64,000 bases of DNA from Vermamoeba vermiformis (lineage: Eukaryota; Tubulinea; Echinamoebida). Location of the stretch: positions 62,001 through 126,000 of the forward strand of contig JBEWZL010000012.1 of the NCBI GenBank assembly GCA_045837725.1, in the 5' to 3' direction. Position numbers and translations under genes: made by a program. Shown piece after piece: positions 27,946 through 42,674 of the stretch; the stretch's first letter is position 1; each line of letters begins with the position of its first letter. Below the pieces are notes generated by a model. The model was not told where the DNA came from. It did no database searches and saw only the letters and a program-made list of their open reading frames with translations.

Positions 27946-30034
27946 ATGACCGATAGCGCCCCTTACATTGGTGCCCGTATTCGCTTGATTAGCAAAAATG
28001 ATATTCGATACGAGGGTACATTACACAGCATTGATAGTGGTCGATCTACTGTAATTTTGTCTGAAGGTAAGTCTTAGTCGATGTGGGGATTAATTTTTTT
28101 AAAACTTGTAACTCACTTAATAATCCCCGCCATCATCCATTAATTAACCAGCACCTTATTAATATTTTTTGGGAAGTTCGTTCTTTTGGAAGCGAAGGAA
28201 GAAAGCCTGATGGACAACAGATTCAACCAAGCAACGAGATTTTCGATTTTATTGAGTTCCCCAGTCACGATATTAAGCAACTCACTGTGTGTCAATTACC
28301 ACCTTCTGTTCCTCAGCAAAATCCTACTCCCTCTGGTCAGGTAAGCGGTTAGTCAGTTGGATTAAATTTCAAAAATTTTATTATTTGTGGACCAATATTT
28401 ATAGGCTTCATTATTGTCCCCAATCATTATAGTCATCATTTATAATTAATCTAAAATTAATTCTGCAATTTCACTTGCATGTTATTTCTTTCTCTTTTTT
28501 TCGCCATCCTCCTTAGAAAGTACCGCGATGCAGATATTACTCTACATCATCGTCGTTGCTATTCAAGTATATTCGCGCATGCACCGATGCTCACACTCCT
28601 CTTTTGCAGCAACAAGGTCAAGCAGGACCAAATCCTCAACAAGGCCCCTTCGGACCAATGCCCGGTCAGTTCGGCATGGGCATGCCCTACGGACCTCAAG
28701 GCTGGAACCCGTACTTCAACATGTACGGCCCTGCCAATCCCTGGAGCAATCAGCAAGGCTTCGGCATGAATCCTCTCACAGGCTATCCCCCACTCGGCAT
28801 GAACCCCTTCCAACAGGGCCCTGGCTTTGGATTCCCACCTGGTCCCATGCCCGGTGCACCGCTCAACACCCCCACACCCAGCACCGCGCCTCAAGCCACT
28901 GCTGCCACCCCGAACCCCGTCACTCCTGCTGCCGCGCAACCGACACCCACCCCTGCAGCTGGTGCCACCAAGCCCGAGACCAGTGCCGCGAAGACTGAGA
29001 CCAAGAGCACTGCCAACACTGCTGCTGCCAACACCGCCGCGAGTGACAAGAAGAGCACTGCACCCGTCACTGCTGCCCCTGCCAAGACTGCTGCACCCTC
29101 GCAGCCTCGTCCCACACAAACCACTGCTGCGCCACAGCCCAGCACTGCCAAGGGACAACCCACCGTGCAACGGTAAGTCACGTGACTGTGCTTGCGATGG
29201 TGTGTTATTGACAGGTGTCATTTTACAGCCCGCGCAATCCGTGGGAGAACAAACATCACCCGACAGTTGTGGCCCCACCCTCCACTAACACTGCAGCCAC
29301 TCAAGGCCCCGCACAGGGCCAACAAGGTCAATCACGTGAGCGTCAACAAGGCCAATCACGTGGTCAAAACGGCAACTACAACCAAGGCCGTCAACAAGGA
29401 GGACGAGGTGGTCACCGCGGAGGTCGTGGTGGTCGTCAACAATACGCCGTCAAGGCCCCGACCTTCACTGGCGATTATGACTTTGAGAAGTCGAATGAGA
29501 AGTTTGAACACATGTTAGAAGAGCTCGAAATTAAGGAAGAGGCCGCAGCCCCCGAGCCAGCCTACGACAAGACACGCTCGTTCTTCGACACCATTTCGTG
29601 CGAGGCGAGCGAGAAGAAAGAAGACGAGAGTTTGGATCGTCGTGCCAAGAACAAGTTGTTGCAAGATCAAAAGCGATTGGACACGGAGACATTTGGCGCC
29701 ATGCAAGTCGATCAAGTCTACCGCGAGCACATGCAACAGAGTCAACACTATCACCGCGGTCATCAAGGTCACCGTGGTCACCGCGGCAATTATCGTGGTG
29801 GTCAAGGAGGTGACAGACAGCAGCGCAATTACAACCAGCCTCAGCAACGCGTATGTAGCGCACTTTGCTGATCTCGTAGCGCGTTCGTGTGATCTAACTG
29901 TGTTTGTAATGCAGGGCTACAACAGCCGTGGTGGTCGAGGTGGTCAATCCGGTCAATACAAGTCAAGGGGTGGTCAAAGCAACACCGGATCTAACTTCAA
30001 GCCCGTTCAACCCAGCAATGCCGCCAAACAGTAA
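27946..30034 (+). CDS. LSM14: LSM14/SCD6 (RAP55) mRNA-repression protein
   Basis: P-body protein that represses translation and bridges decapping factors and DDX6. Exons 27946-28066, 28177-28340, 28610-29172, 29229-29850, 29915-30034; 529 aa. The N-terminal LSm14 domain is clear: YIGARIRLISKNDIRYEGTL, then VRSFGSEGRKPDGQQI and FIEFPSHDIKQL. A long Pro/Gly/Gln-rich and Ala/Thr/Pro linker follows. The FDF box reads FTGDYDFEKSNEKFEHMLEE, preceded and followed by RGG-rich stretches. FFD/TFG-like motifs are RSFFDTIS and LDTETFGAMQV. The intron at 28341-28609 is unusually long here (269 nt), so a small extra exon inside it cannot be excluded. Confidence 0.9.
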
Positions 30035-30392
30035 ATAGACCTCACCATGCCCTGCCCTGACCCAACCCTTCCATATTCATACCACTGCCCTCCCATTGCC
30101 CTACCCAGCCCTATCTGTTCATAGCGTCCCAAACAATGCACTAAAGATCTCAAGCGAGATCTAACAATACAAAAAAACCAAAAAAATAATAAATTAGAAA
30201 AAGGACCTAAAAAACAGAAAAAACAAACTCCGCGTCATTGTTATTGAGCCCTTGGTAGATATTAAGTGATTAGCTAAAGTAACAGCCGATACATACTTTA
30301 AACAGTTTTATGACAATTCTACAACTTGGTACTTGACAAATCACTCGTCAGTGATGATAAGGCATTAATAATATATACTCCTATGAACAGTC
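30035..30392. other. Convergent 3' spacer
   Basis: 358 bp between the LSM14 stop and the PSMA7 stop, A/T-rich with an A-rich run near 30170-30230 (aaaaaataataaa) suited to poly(A) signals for both genes. No gene seen. Confidence 0.5.
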
Positions 30393-31338
<946 letters not shown>

Positions 31339-31550
31339 TTACTAGCTCGTGGATCTAATATTCAGAAAATACCTTCGTAGTAGTTATGTGAGTGCAATAC
31401 CTAAGTGACAAATAATTTCTATGATTACTCAAGCGCGATTTTGACCGAAAAATTTAATTTTTGACCGTCAAATTCAATGCACCGAAATGACTAAATTTTG
31501 CTGGCTTAGTACTACACTCAAAGTACGCAATAGACACGATAATAATCAAT

Positions 31551-32835
31551 ATGGGCAAGTCAGATTCAGTCCCCTCATTAGTTACAGTGCATCCACTGGT
31601 CTTATTGTCGACTGTCGATCATTATTACAGAGTCGCTAAAGACACCAAAAAACGTGTTGTAGGAATTCTATTGGGCACAGTTAGCAAAGGACAGATTGAT
31701 GTTACAAACAGTTATGCTGGTAAGGCCAATATTGTGTTTGCAAAATAATTGAAAAATTTTTCAGATTTATTTTTTGAAATTATCAATTTTCCTTCTATCG
31801 AATTGTACTTCCAAGCTACAAAACATAGAAAATACATTATGTAATATGATTTATAATTAATTAATTTTTGTCCAGTCCCCTTTGAAGAAGACGAAAAAAA
31901 TCCTCATATTTGGTTCCTCGATCACAACTACCACGAAAATATGTGGGCTATGTTTAAGAAGGTCAATGGTACGTAATGCAGTCATATCACACTGCAATTG
32001 TGACATTTGTTGCGATTGTCAATTCAATTTCGCTGGTCCACAAGCCAGTGCAGCACTGAATGCACCAATCACAACCATTACTGGTAACAATGCACTCACT
32101 ATGCACGTACTGACTCGTTGTGCAGCACGTGAGCGCGTGATTGGCTGGTACAGCACGGGTCCGAAGATTCGACCGAACGACATGGAAGTTCATCAGCTGC
32201 TCAAGCGCTACACGCCCAACCCCGCCTTTGTGATCATTGACGTGCAGCCCACGGAGGCAGGCATTCCCACCAAGGCCTATGTGACCGTGGAGGAGGTCGA
32301 AGAAGAGAACTTGTCGCTGGCTCAAGCACAGAACGAGCGATTCGTGCACATTCCGAGTGTGATTGGCGCACTGGAGGCTGAAGAGGTCGGTGTGGAGCAC
32401 TTGTTGCGCGATGTGAAGGACACGAATGTGAGCACCATGGCCACGCAGATCAACGACAAAGTGCTCAGCTTGCAGTCACTCACGCACCGTCTGTTGGAGA
32501 TGCACACCTACCTCGACAATGTGCTCAAAGAACACTTGCCAGTGAATCACGTGATTTTGAATCAGATGCAGGAGATATTCAATCTGCTGCCCAATCTCAA
32601 CGAAGAACAGCTCGTCAAGTCATTCATGGTCAAGACCAACGACATGTTGCTCGTCACTTATCTCGCCTCCTTGTCGCGCTCCATTGTTGCGCTGCACAAT
32701 CTGATCAACAACAAGCTCGACTACCGCAGTGCTGAGAACGCACTTGAAGAGGGCGAGAAGAAGAAAGACGACAAGAAAGACGACAAAGAGTCTGCAGACA
32801 AGAAGAAAGAAGAGCCTGTCGCTGCCAAGAAATAA
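31551..32835 (+). CDS. PSMD7: 26S proteasome regulatory subunit RPN8 (PSMD7)
   Basis: MPN-domain partner of RPN11 in the lid of the 19S particle. Exons 31551-31719, 31876-31968, 32126-32835; 323 aa. Motifs: [97 protein letters not shown]. There is no JAMM zinc motif, as expected for RPN8. The C-terminal helices ([20 protein letters not shown]) are present and end in a Lys/Asp/Glu tail. The second intron contains TCGTTGTGCAG just before codon ARERVIGW. Confidence 0.95.
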
Positions 32836-33010
32836 GTGTCCTAGTGCCGCTAATAACACTCAGTAGTATCACGGCTCGATGCGACACACGTGTGAATGTG
32901 TTGTTCGGGTCAGATGTGCCCTCAATTGTAAAAATTTCACCTGCAACGAGCTCTAGTCTGATTATTATTAATCGCTTTATTTACAAGTTTTACTAATTAC
33001 AGGTAGCGTG

Positions 33011-36000
33011 CTATTGATTATAATACATCGAGTTTGAAGGCAAGGGCTGGATCCGCGACGTGTACTGCGTGCTTGTATTGCCGTGCAAGTTCTGATTATA
33101 GTACATCATCAGTGCCATCTGATCGAGTGTAGCCGGCACTTGGGACACGTCAGTGTTAGCTAGCAGTGCCGAGTACTGTTGTTCAGGACTCGTGTACTCC
33201 TCTTCAGAGACCACATCAGGCTGCGCGCACGAGTCATCATTGCTGGGCGGGGTGTTGATGGCTCCACGTGACTCGTACTGGTGCCACTGCGCGATGAAAG
33301 TCGTGTTTGGCGTGTAGGAATCGACGCGCTGTCTCTTAGCACGAGGTTCTTGCTCTGCCTCTTGTGGCTGCGGCGCATAATAGTGTTTGACACGTGTCAT
33401 TGGCGGTGTATTAGTGTTGTTCGAGTAACTGACATTGTGCGCGTAATTCGCGTTGTTCGCACTGACCGCAGTGTAGTTGTTGTTCGGCGTGTTGACACTC
33501 TGCGCGCTGTAATTGTTGCTCGGCGTGTTGGCGCTGTAGTTGGGACTGCTGATCGGCGAGGCCTTGTCGCTCTCGTGTAGCAGTGAAGTGCCACCAGTCA
33601 CGTCGTGATAGGTCTGTGGCGGACTCGGCACTTGCAGCAGATTGTCGCTGAAAATGAAGCCTTGATCCGCGACTGTCTGCGCTGGCGCGAATTGCATGGC
33701 GTGTGGGTTGTAGTTGTTGAAGCCAACATTGGCCACGTGATTTTGACCCGTCAATGTCACCGCTGACAGATCCAGCAACAACTGATCGCGAATCGAGTTG
33801 AAGTTAGTCTGGCTAATGTTGATGTAGCGGAACTGCTCTATTTTGGGAAAGAAGAAGTTGTAGCTGAAGATAGACGGGTCCTCCACTGGCGTGGTTGGAT
33901 CTCGCAGCAGATTGATGGCCAGTTCAGCTCCGTTGTACTGCTCCATCAACTTGATCGTCTGTTCGAGGAGCTCTTTGCGATTCAAATAAGAAAAGATTTG
34001 ACCAGCGACGAAGAGCGACATGGTGATGAAAAAGAAGTTGTAGCCTTTGTGTCGGTCTGCATTCCTGACGCGCTCGAGGACTGATCGACCGCTCTAAATA
34101 TGGAAATCATTGTTCAGTACTTGCAGTGACTAGGGCAAGTGTAACAACGCACCTGTTCAGCGAGGTCATCGAGGCCGATAAACAGAAACAGCGCGGCTTG
34201 AGTGGCGTCGTATCGTGTCAACATGTACGAGCTGAACATGCACGGTGAGCGATGTGATTCAGTGAAAGCACGTGACTTACATTGGAAAGTGCGAGTGCAG
34301 CCCTAGTTGTCGTGCCAGTCCTAATTTGTACAAGACTCGGTTCACCATCGGAACATTGCCGAGCTCAGGAGACAGCGTGTGAATTGCGCGCAAGACACGA
34401 CCGAATGCCTGAATGTGATTGGTCAGTACGATAGATCGATCGAAACAATTCGAAAAAATATCTTTGGTCCAAATTTTTCACGTCAGCTGTTGCGCTCACT
34501 TGGTCGATGTATATTCCAATCAAATAGTATTTCCTTATTTGGACATACCTTTTGCATCAAAATTGCTGCAAACCAAGCGTACTTGGTCTTGGGCAGCTTG
34601 TTGATCATGTCGTGCAGCTCTTCTACACTCGCAAAGTCCCTAATAGGCTATTAATATGCACGACTACTATATATCACTCGTCTATACTCACTTTTGACAA
34701 ATCGAGTTGCCATAAGACGAGTCGTAAATGAATCCAATGTCGACACCCTTGATGCGCTTAGTTTTGTGCTTTTTGAGCAACATTTCACTCATTTTGAGTG
34801 CGCTAGTGCTGTACGTGAGCTCAGCATCGAAGTCACCTGTCACATTGCACACACTGCGAATATTAAGCATTAGTTCTGCACCTCAACTGAGCTCAAGTAG
34901 ATCTGACCTGCGCAAGAGGTGGTAAGTCGCTGCGACATTAGCATCGAGCTGATCAAAATGTTCCGAAAGTGCCGCACTATTAAGGAATGTGTCAGACAAT
35001 TCCGTTCAGTGAACGAGGTTAAAAACACCATAAAAGGCAATTTTCCTTTTTGATCGAAACAGAGAACTGAGAGAGAACTCGGCGAAATTTTTAAAATCGC
35101 GATACTTTTGCATTTACCGTTGGGAACTTACCGCGCTTGAGATAAGTAATGCTGCGGGTACTTGTGGTCCCCTAACATTAAGGCGCCGAGGCCTAGTAAC
35201 GCGTTGGTTCGCGCGACAACAATTTGATCTGCATCTGGTCTACGAAGGTATGAAAAGTCTGTAGGCGCGTCAATCTGCATGAATATATGTGCGCTGTGTT
35301 GATACTCCTCGGCGAAGCGTGTCATTAAAGTATCTTGTGCTAATCGCTGTCCGTATTTGAGATCTGCGTGCTGTAAATTTTCGAGAATAAGTGGCAGTTC
35401 TTAGGCGACATCGGTATAACATATTGTACTATTGATCGTGAGCGTCATAATACGTACCTCTTTCTCACGAACTACCTTCTCGTACTGCAGCTGCATACGT
35501 TTCGTGCTCTCCATCTGTCTGTTGATCGACTCCGTCATATGCTTGATTTGCTGTCGCAGAGCCTCTACTTGACCTACATGACGTTAGTATAAGATTAATA
35601 TGCCGCACGTTATATGCAAGGCGGATAAATAAGTCTTCGATCGGTTTTCGAAACTTACTTGAGACTGAACTGCGCTTAGGGGCCTTCATCTTGTACATGC
35701 ACTTGGTCTTACGTCCAACGCACGCCTTGCACGGGTAAGTACCGTCGCCTGCACGAAATAACGGTCAGATCTTTGTTTGAAAATTGAAATTGGAGTCAGA
35801 ATTGTTCATAAAGTCGACGATCATTATGGAGAAATTATATAGTAGGCAATAATAGGCGTTAGAATGGTTTATAAATTGCCATATTTTGGCATTTTCAATT
35901 ATCGATGAATTATTGTGAAAGCATAATACACAGATCAACAAGAAAACACATAAATAATCGCGGTATTGTATACTACAGTATTATTATATGCTTATATAAT

Positions 36001-36182
36001 ACCTAAGCATTTAAAATTTCATTAAATTCAATATTTGACGCGTCTAAAACCAACTGCTTACATTTAATGTGTCGTAATTGACACTCTAGACACGCGCCAT
36101 AACGACGAATAGAGGACTCAGAGGGGACGCCAAATGTCAGTGGCTCGTCGATGCTGAGGTCCGCATCAGATTCGAACTCCAT
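33011..36182 (-). CDS. Fungal-type Zn2Cys6 transcription factor
   Basis: Ten exons (minus): 36182-36062, 35748-35659, 35573-35458, 35370-35132, 34976-34908, 34853-34692, 34639-34549, 34408-34281, 34231-34153, 34093-33011; 725 aa. Joining exons 1 and 2 gives CLECQLRHIKCDGTYPCKAC followed by VGRKTKC, an exact C-x2-C-x6-C-x5-C-x2-C-x6-C cluster of the GAL4 class; the third Cys codon is split by the intron. A short dimerising coiled coil follows (VEALRQQIKHMTESINRQME). The middle 400 residues are helical, like the regulatory region of such factors (LVARTNALLGLGALML type). The C-terminal third is Asn/Tyr/Pro/Gln-rich, as in activation domains. Target genes unknown. Confidence 0.85.
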
Positions 36183-36697
36183 CCCTCCAATTAATTATTG
36201 ATTACTGAATTCTTGGTTATTTTTCTTCAATGACGTATCAACATCTGCTGGTGTAAAACAGATAAAATAAAATTGCTCCTGTTCAAGGCTCTTCAGCCAG
36301 GGTTCACGTGAGCAAGATTAATCGTTGCAGAAATTTGACCAGAGACAAATATTTTATCCAAATTGGGAATTTGCCTCGGGAACGGTAGTCAAGTTACTTA
36401 GCAATATATCACCATCGTCTAGCCTCCCGATATGTACGATCGATGTTTAAGCCGCGGAGTAGATCTGGCAAAATTGTTAATTAATTCTGAATATTGTCGG
36501 GTATGAATTACTTAACGAATATTGCACGAACTAAGCTATTGTCAGAGAGTTAACGTATGAGGACGTATTGTGGGCTTTTAGAATTTTCATGAACTCGATC
36601 CGTGGTGTCGTTGTGAACTGAAGATTAGTAAGGTAGATCCAGGATATTGAGATAGAATGTAAGACGGCAAGTATAATAACAACTGTTCGATAGTGCT
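36183..36697. other. Spacer between the Zn2Cys6 gene and RUVBL2
   Basis: 515 bp of AT-rich DNA holding the Zn2Cys6 promoter and the RUVBL2 3' end. One TTCACGTGAGC word lies near 36304. No gene or RNA recognised. Confidence 0.45.
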
Positions 36698-38806
<2,109 letters not shown>

Positions 38807-39051
38807 TGTTTCAATCAATCTGTAAATAATATACTACTTCAATTTAATTCGAACGAGTGTTGTACTCCGACTCCACCACAGCAACAAATCAAAAACAAAA
38901 TGTTCAATATGAAAAAGTCAAAACTATTCATCCACAAAACTCATGCAGAAAACAACAGCTCACACGCAGTCTCTTTATTGATGCTGCAATAAAGCACATT
39001 ACATATTATTTACAACGAGCAGAGGAGACCCTCATAATACTTACTTTGATT
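38807..39051. promoter_or_regulatory. Divergent spacer between RUVBL2 and the CDK-like gene
   Basis: 245 bp of AT-rich DNA between two divergent starts, likely a shared promoter. No recognisable element beyond AT-richness. Confidence 0.4.
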
Positions 39052-40421
39052 ATGGAATCTCACGGAGTTAAAAGAAAGAGAAGTGCAGAAGCGGAGGATC
39101 ACCAAGAGGTGACAGAGGTCAAGTACTCTCGTACTATAAGGTATCTTTAATTTGTGCTCGAGATCCTGATAACCTAACACAGATCAGCAACGAACCACAG
39201 CCACGCTTTGATACTAGTGCCATGCCTGTGCATGCTACCAAAACTATTCAAGATTATCAAAGGATTGAGAAGTTAGGCGAAGGTAAAGCACTCCTAGGTT
39301 GAGGCATGATCCTTGAGTTGACGCGTGTCAAACAGGGACTTTTGGTCTGTGGTACAAAGCACGTGACAAAGCGACGGACCAAATCGTGGCCATGAAGAGG
39401 TTGGAGCAGTACAAACGCAAGTGGGAGGAAGATCAATTGCGACTGGCCAACATCAGTGTCGCCCTCGAGCACAAACATCTGCGACTAGTGTTTGATGTTG
39501 TTGCCAAACACCCGAGTGAAATACAGCCAGCCTCAGACAGACACAAGGTGTTTCTCATTGCCGAGTACTGTGACAGCACGCTCTGGGTGAGTGCTGTGAT
39601 ACATATTTATATAGAAAGACACTGTCTCATTGAGCTGACTACGTCCACAGCACTTGTTAGAAGACGCGAGACTTAATCACCGCATATTAAGTGAGCGACG
39701 CGTCAAGTCCGTTGTCCATCAACTCTTATTAGTAAGGGCACAATACGACAACCAATCAATTATTGACCCATGGAGCAGGCCGTGGAATACTTGCACAAAA
39801 ACAGCATCATGCACCGCGATATTAAGCCTGCGAGGATGTATCTCAAAGACGGGGAGATCAAACTCGACATAGGCAATCTGATGCGCGAGTACACGAGTGA
39901 TGGTGCGCTCTCTCCTGAAGTGGTAACGCTGTGGTACCGCGCTCCAGAACTGCTGTTGAGCACCAAACACTACGACTTTGCGATTGACATGTGGTCTGTG
40001 GGCTGTATTATGGGGGGTGAGTGTCGTGCTCTCAAGCACAATTCACCGATTGACACGTGTCACAGAGCTGCTCAAGGGCGGACCGCTCTTCCCTGGAAAT
40101 AATGAACTCGACATGTTGTCGCGCATCAGTGACATCTTGGGCCCGGTCAGAGCGCACACTTGGCCTGAACTCGCTGACTTGAGTCCTGCCGCCGCGACAC
40201 TCCTGCAAGCACCTGAGCCACGTGCCTCGCTGCCACAAATTATTCCGCGGTTATCCCGCACAGCCCACGAACTCCTGCGCGGTCTGTTGTGCTACAATCC
40301 ACGTGATCGACTCACCGCCCGTCAAGCACTGCAACACGAGTGGTTCAGTGATCTGTCGCCACAACTGCTGCAGTACAAAGTGGGTTGGTATTCATACGTA
40401 GAGCTGTTAGAGTGGCATTAA
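39052..40421 (+). CDS. Divergent cyclin-dependent kinase-like protein (CDK10/11 type)
   Basis: Exons 39052-39140, 39188-39282, 39336-39586, 39651-39731, 39779-40016, 40066-40421; 369 aa. Kinase landmarks: YQRIEKLGEGTFGLWYKARD, ATP lysine in VAMKRL, HRDIKP, activation segment end VTLWYRAPELLLSTKHYDFA, and [20 protein letters not shown]. These place it with CDK10/CDK11. Odd points: no PSTAIRE/PITSLRE cyclin-binding helix is recognisable (EEDQLRLANISVALEHKH stands there). DFG reads DIG, and the Mg-binding Asn after HRDxKPx is Arg (HRDIKPARMYL). Catalytic Asp and ATP Lys remain. It may be weakly active or a pseudokinase. Two introns end in TGACRCGTGTCA-type words. Confidence 0.82.
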
Positions 40422-40501
40422 TAAGGGCTACCTAGCTGATTAGTAATGCGGACTGTTGTAAATTAATAATTATTTAGTATTGATGGTACACTGCGTATAA
40501 T

Positions 40502-41301
40502 TTATACATTCGACTTGACGTAAATGAGCCAAGCAGGCATGACTTGACTCAAGTCTTTGAAGTTATAGGCGTCCTTCGTGGAATCAAACGTGAAGTCGCC
40601 AAAGTCACCAGCTGCGTTACAAATGAAGGTCAGATCTGCTCGATTAATTAATTAATTACGATACGTACCTCGACCCAAAGCAACACGACATAAGAGAATT
40701 TGGTGGTCAGGCGCGTGGTGAATAGCATCGACTGGATCCATGTACAAAGTGCCCGCACCAGCGGCCTTGAAACCGTTCTGCAAGACATTCTTGATGCCTT
40801 GTTCAGTCGAGGCGTAGAACAAGTGAATAGTGTTCAATTTTTGACCACCTGGCATCTTTCGTTCAAGTTCTGTGCGTCGCTCTTCGAATACTTGCAAGTG
40901 CGCTGGATCCCGTTGATCAGAAAAATTGGTATTAATATTGATCGAACGTTACCTTTGGCTGGCTTGACTTGCTGCAATACAGAAATGTGCCACGTATTGG
41001 TCTTCTTGTTCTGCTTGTCCCAGTAGTGTTGTTTGAGGAAGCTGACTAGGGCCGATATTATTAGCATCATTTTTAAAATAAATTATAAACATTATTTCTA
41101 ATTCTAATTGTTGAATTGACACTGCGGAGTGCCATTAAAATTCGTTAATAAAACCAAACTAATTTCCAAATTTATTCGACAATAATCTAACAGAATCTTT
41201 TTCGATAATACACCGATATGCTTCGAGTGTAAGCACTGTCATATGTTACTATAAATCTCACACTTACTCTCCTTATCACCGACTGTCTTCAATTCTGCCA
41301 T
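40502..41301 (-). CDS. Small PARP-like (ADP-ribosyltransferase fold) protein
   Basis: Exons (minus): 41301-41268, 41045-40953, 40902-40669, 40611-40502; 156 aa. Segments fit the order of a PARP catalytic core: an early HYWDKQNKKTNTWHISVLQQ, then IHLFYASTEQGIKNVLQNGF (cf. the H-G-T region and I-x-x-x-GF), then GAGTLYMDPVDAIHHAPDHQ with ILLCRVALGRAG (cf. GxGxYF to CxVxxG), and a closing DLSQVMPAWLIYV (cf. SQxLPxYLI). The usual HGT glycine and the final catalytic Glu are not evident, so activity is doubtful. It is shorter than a full PARP domain. Assignment rests on pattern, not on a search. Confidence 0.5.
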
Positions 41302-41632
41302 TGTTGTAGTTTATTCGAACGTGATACTTTAATGTTGACTTTAATTTTTTGAAACAACAGCCGAAGAACTTAAGTACTCGGCATGCGCAACTGCTTAGCT
41401 AGCTAAGAATAGTAATAATAAGAGCATGACTTGTTACGCTAAGAGCTCTTCATTGGGAGCTTGATCCAGCTGTCATGTCGTTGCAAGACTGCTTGCTGGT
41501 TGCTTTGTTCAAAGCTCTTATTGACGCTAGTGTTTGCATCACTAGTTCCATATATCCATATTCATATTCGCTAAAAATGCACGGGATTTATTATTCTAAA
41601 ACTATAATACTAGATCTGATCAACTTGAGAGC
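41302..41632. other. Intergenic spacer
   Basis: 331 bp between two minus-strand genes. It should hold the 3' UTR of NTF2 read from the minus strand and the PARP-like promoter. Nothing else recognised. Confidence 0.4.
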
Positions 41633-42272
41633 TTAGACCAAGTTCAATCGGAACAAATCGTTCAAAACATAAAAGCCGTTAGAACCGGCAATAGGTTGCA
41701 AGTGGAAGACTTGAGAAAAGTTCATGGGCTTGGGAGGGTCGTCAATCTGGATACAAGGCAGAATTAATACGCGTGTTTCAATGACTCGTCGCTGCACTAA
41801 GCTGGAGCTGTTTGCAACAATGTAAATTAAAAGACTTACGGTCAAAACACCGCAGACGAAGACCAAAATACCGGCACCAGTGGGTTGCGCATCGATGCTG
41901 GTGCAGGCGTGCTTGATAGTACCAGTGAAGGGCAAGGTCTATTGTATTAATACGCCATTAATAAGTGTTTTGGGATAGTGCAGGGCAGTGACGGTGGACT
42001 ATGACGTCACGCATCAAAAATATTTGAATAATTTTGGATTTATTATTACCTTCAACTTGTTAATAATGTTGGCTTGACCTTGAACCTTGCTGTCTTGGAA
42101 GGTAAGCATGGAATCATTTTGCTAATTAAATAAATTATTAGACCGTTGCTGGAGCTCGATGAGATCAGAATGGTGCGCTTACATAGAGACCAGCGAGTTG
42201 TTCGCGGTTAGAGTCGAACAAAGAGTAGTAGTGGTTAACAAAAGCTTTGGCAATGTCGTCGATGTTGGCCAT
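41633..42272 (-). CDS. NUTF2: Nuclear transport factor 2
   Basis: Carries RanGDP into the nucleus through FxFG nucleoporins. Exons (minus): 42272-42183, 42121-42050, 41938-41840, 41746-41633; 124 aa, the usual NTF2 size. Typical sequence: DDIAKAFVNHYYSLFDSNRE, LAGLYQNDSMLTFQDSKVQG, ANIINKLKTLPF, IDAQPTGAGILVFVCGVLTI and FSQVFHLQPIAGSNGFYVLN DLFRLN. All parts of the cone-shaped fold are present. Its start faces the Arf-like gene across 402 bp. Confidence 0.95.
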
Positions 42273-42674
42273 TGTGTATGTGTATTGTGTATGGAATAAT
42301 AAATACCGGATCTGTTTTTCGCGCCATAAATGAGAGCGAAGAAAAGGTGAGAACAAAGCGACCGATAAGTTGCCTGCTATTCGTTAACTTCTTTCGTTGC
42401 GCTGTCGCTCTTGAATGAAAGAGCCGGTTCTCGATAAGAAAGCTTTTGTGGTTACCAAACTGCTGCCGTCTGTAACTATCTCCTTCATGCATTTATTCGT
42501 CCTGCTCAATAATAATAATATTAGGTAAAATGGTAGATGCTAGGTAAAAACAAGTACATTGAAATCTTTCATTGTTCTGACTACGTCAGCTCGGTTATTC
42601 AAATAAATGCACCAGAATTTAATTTAAACGCGTTGTTAAGGCCTTTAATTGATTTACAAGCGGCATTGAACACT
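42273..42674. other. Divergent spacer between NTF2 and the Arf-like gene
   Basis: 402 bp with the two promoters. The Arf-like frame stays open upstream to an ATG at 42537, so an N-terminally extended form (46 extra residues) is formally possible, but the ATG at 42675 restores an N-myristoylation signal and is preferred. Confidence 0.45.

Noticed and set aside
28559-29278. 239-codon minus-strand frame opposite LSM14
   Set aside because: Gly/Ser-rich mirror of an Ala/Pro/Thr linker; the plus strand carries the LSm and FDF motifs.
31987-32400. Minus-strand frame opposite RPN8
   Set aside because: Plus strand is the well-conserved PSMD7 coding exon.
42537-42674. Earlier ATG giving an extended Arf-like protein
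   Set aside because: The shorter start restores the Gly2 myristoylation signal common to the family; the upstream part has no similarity.
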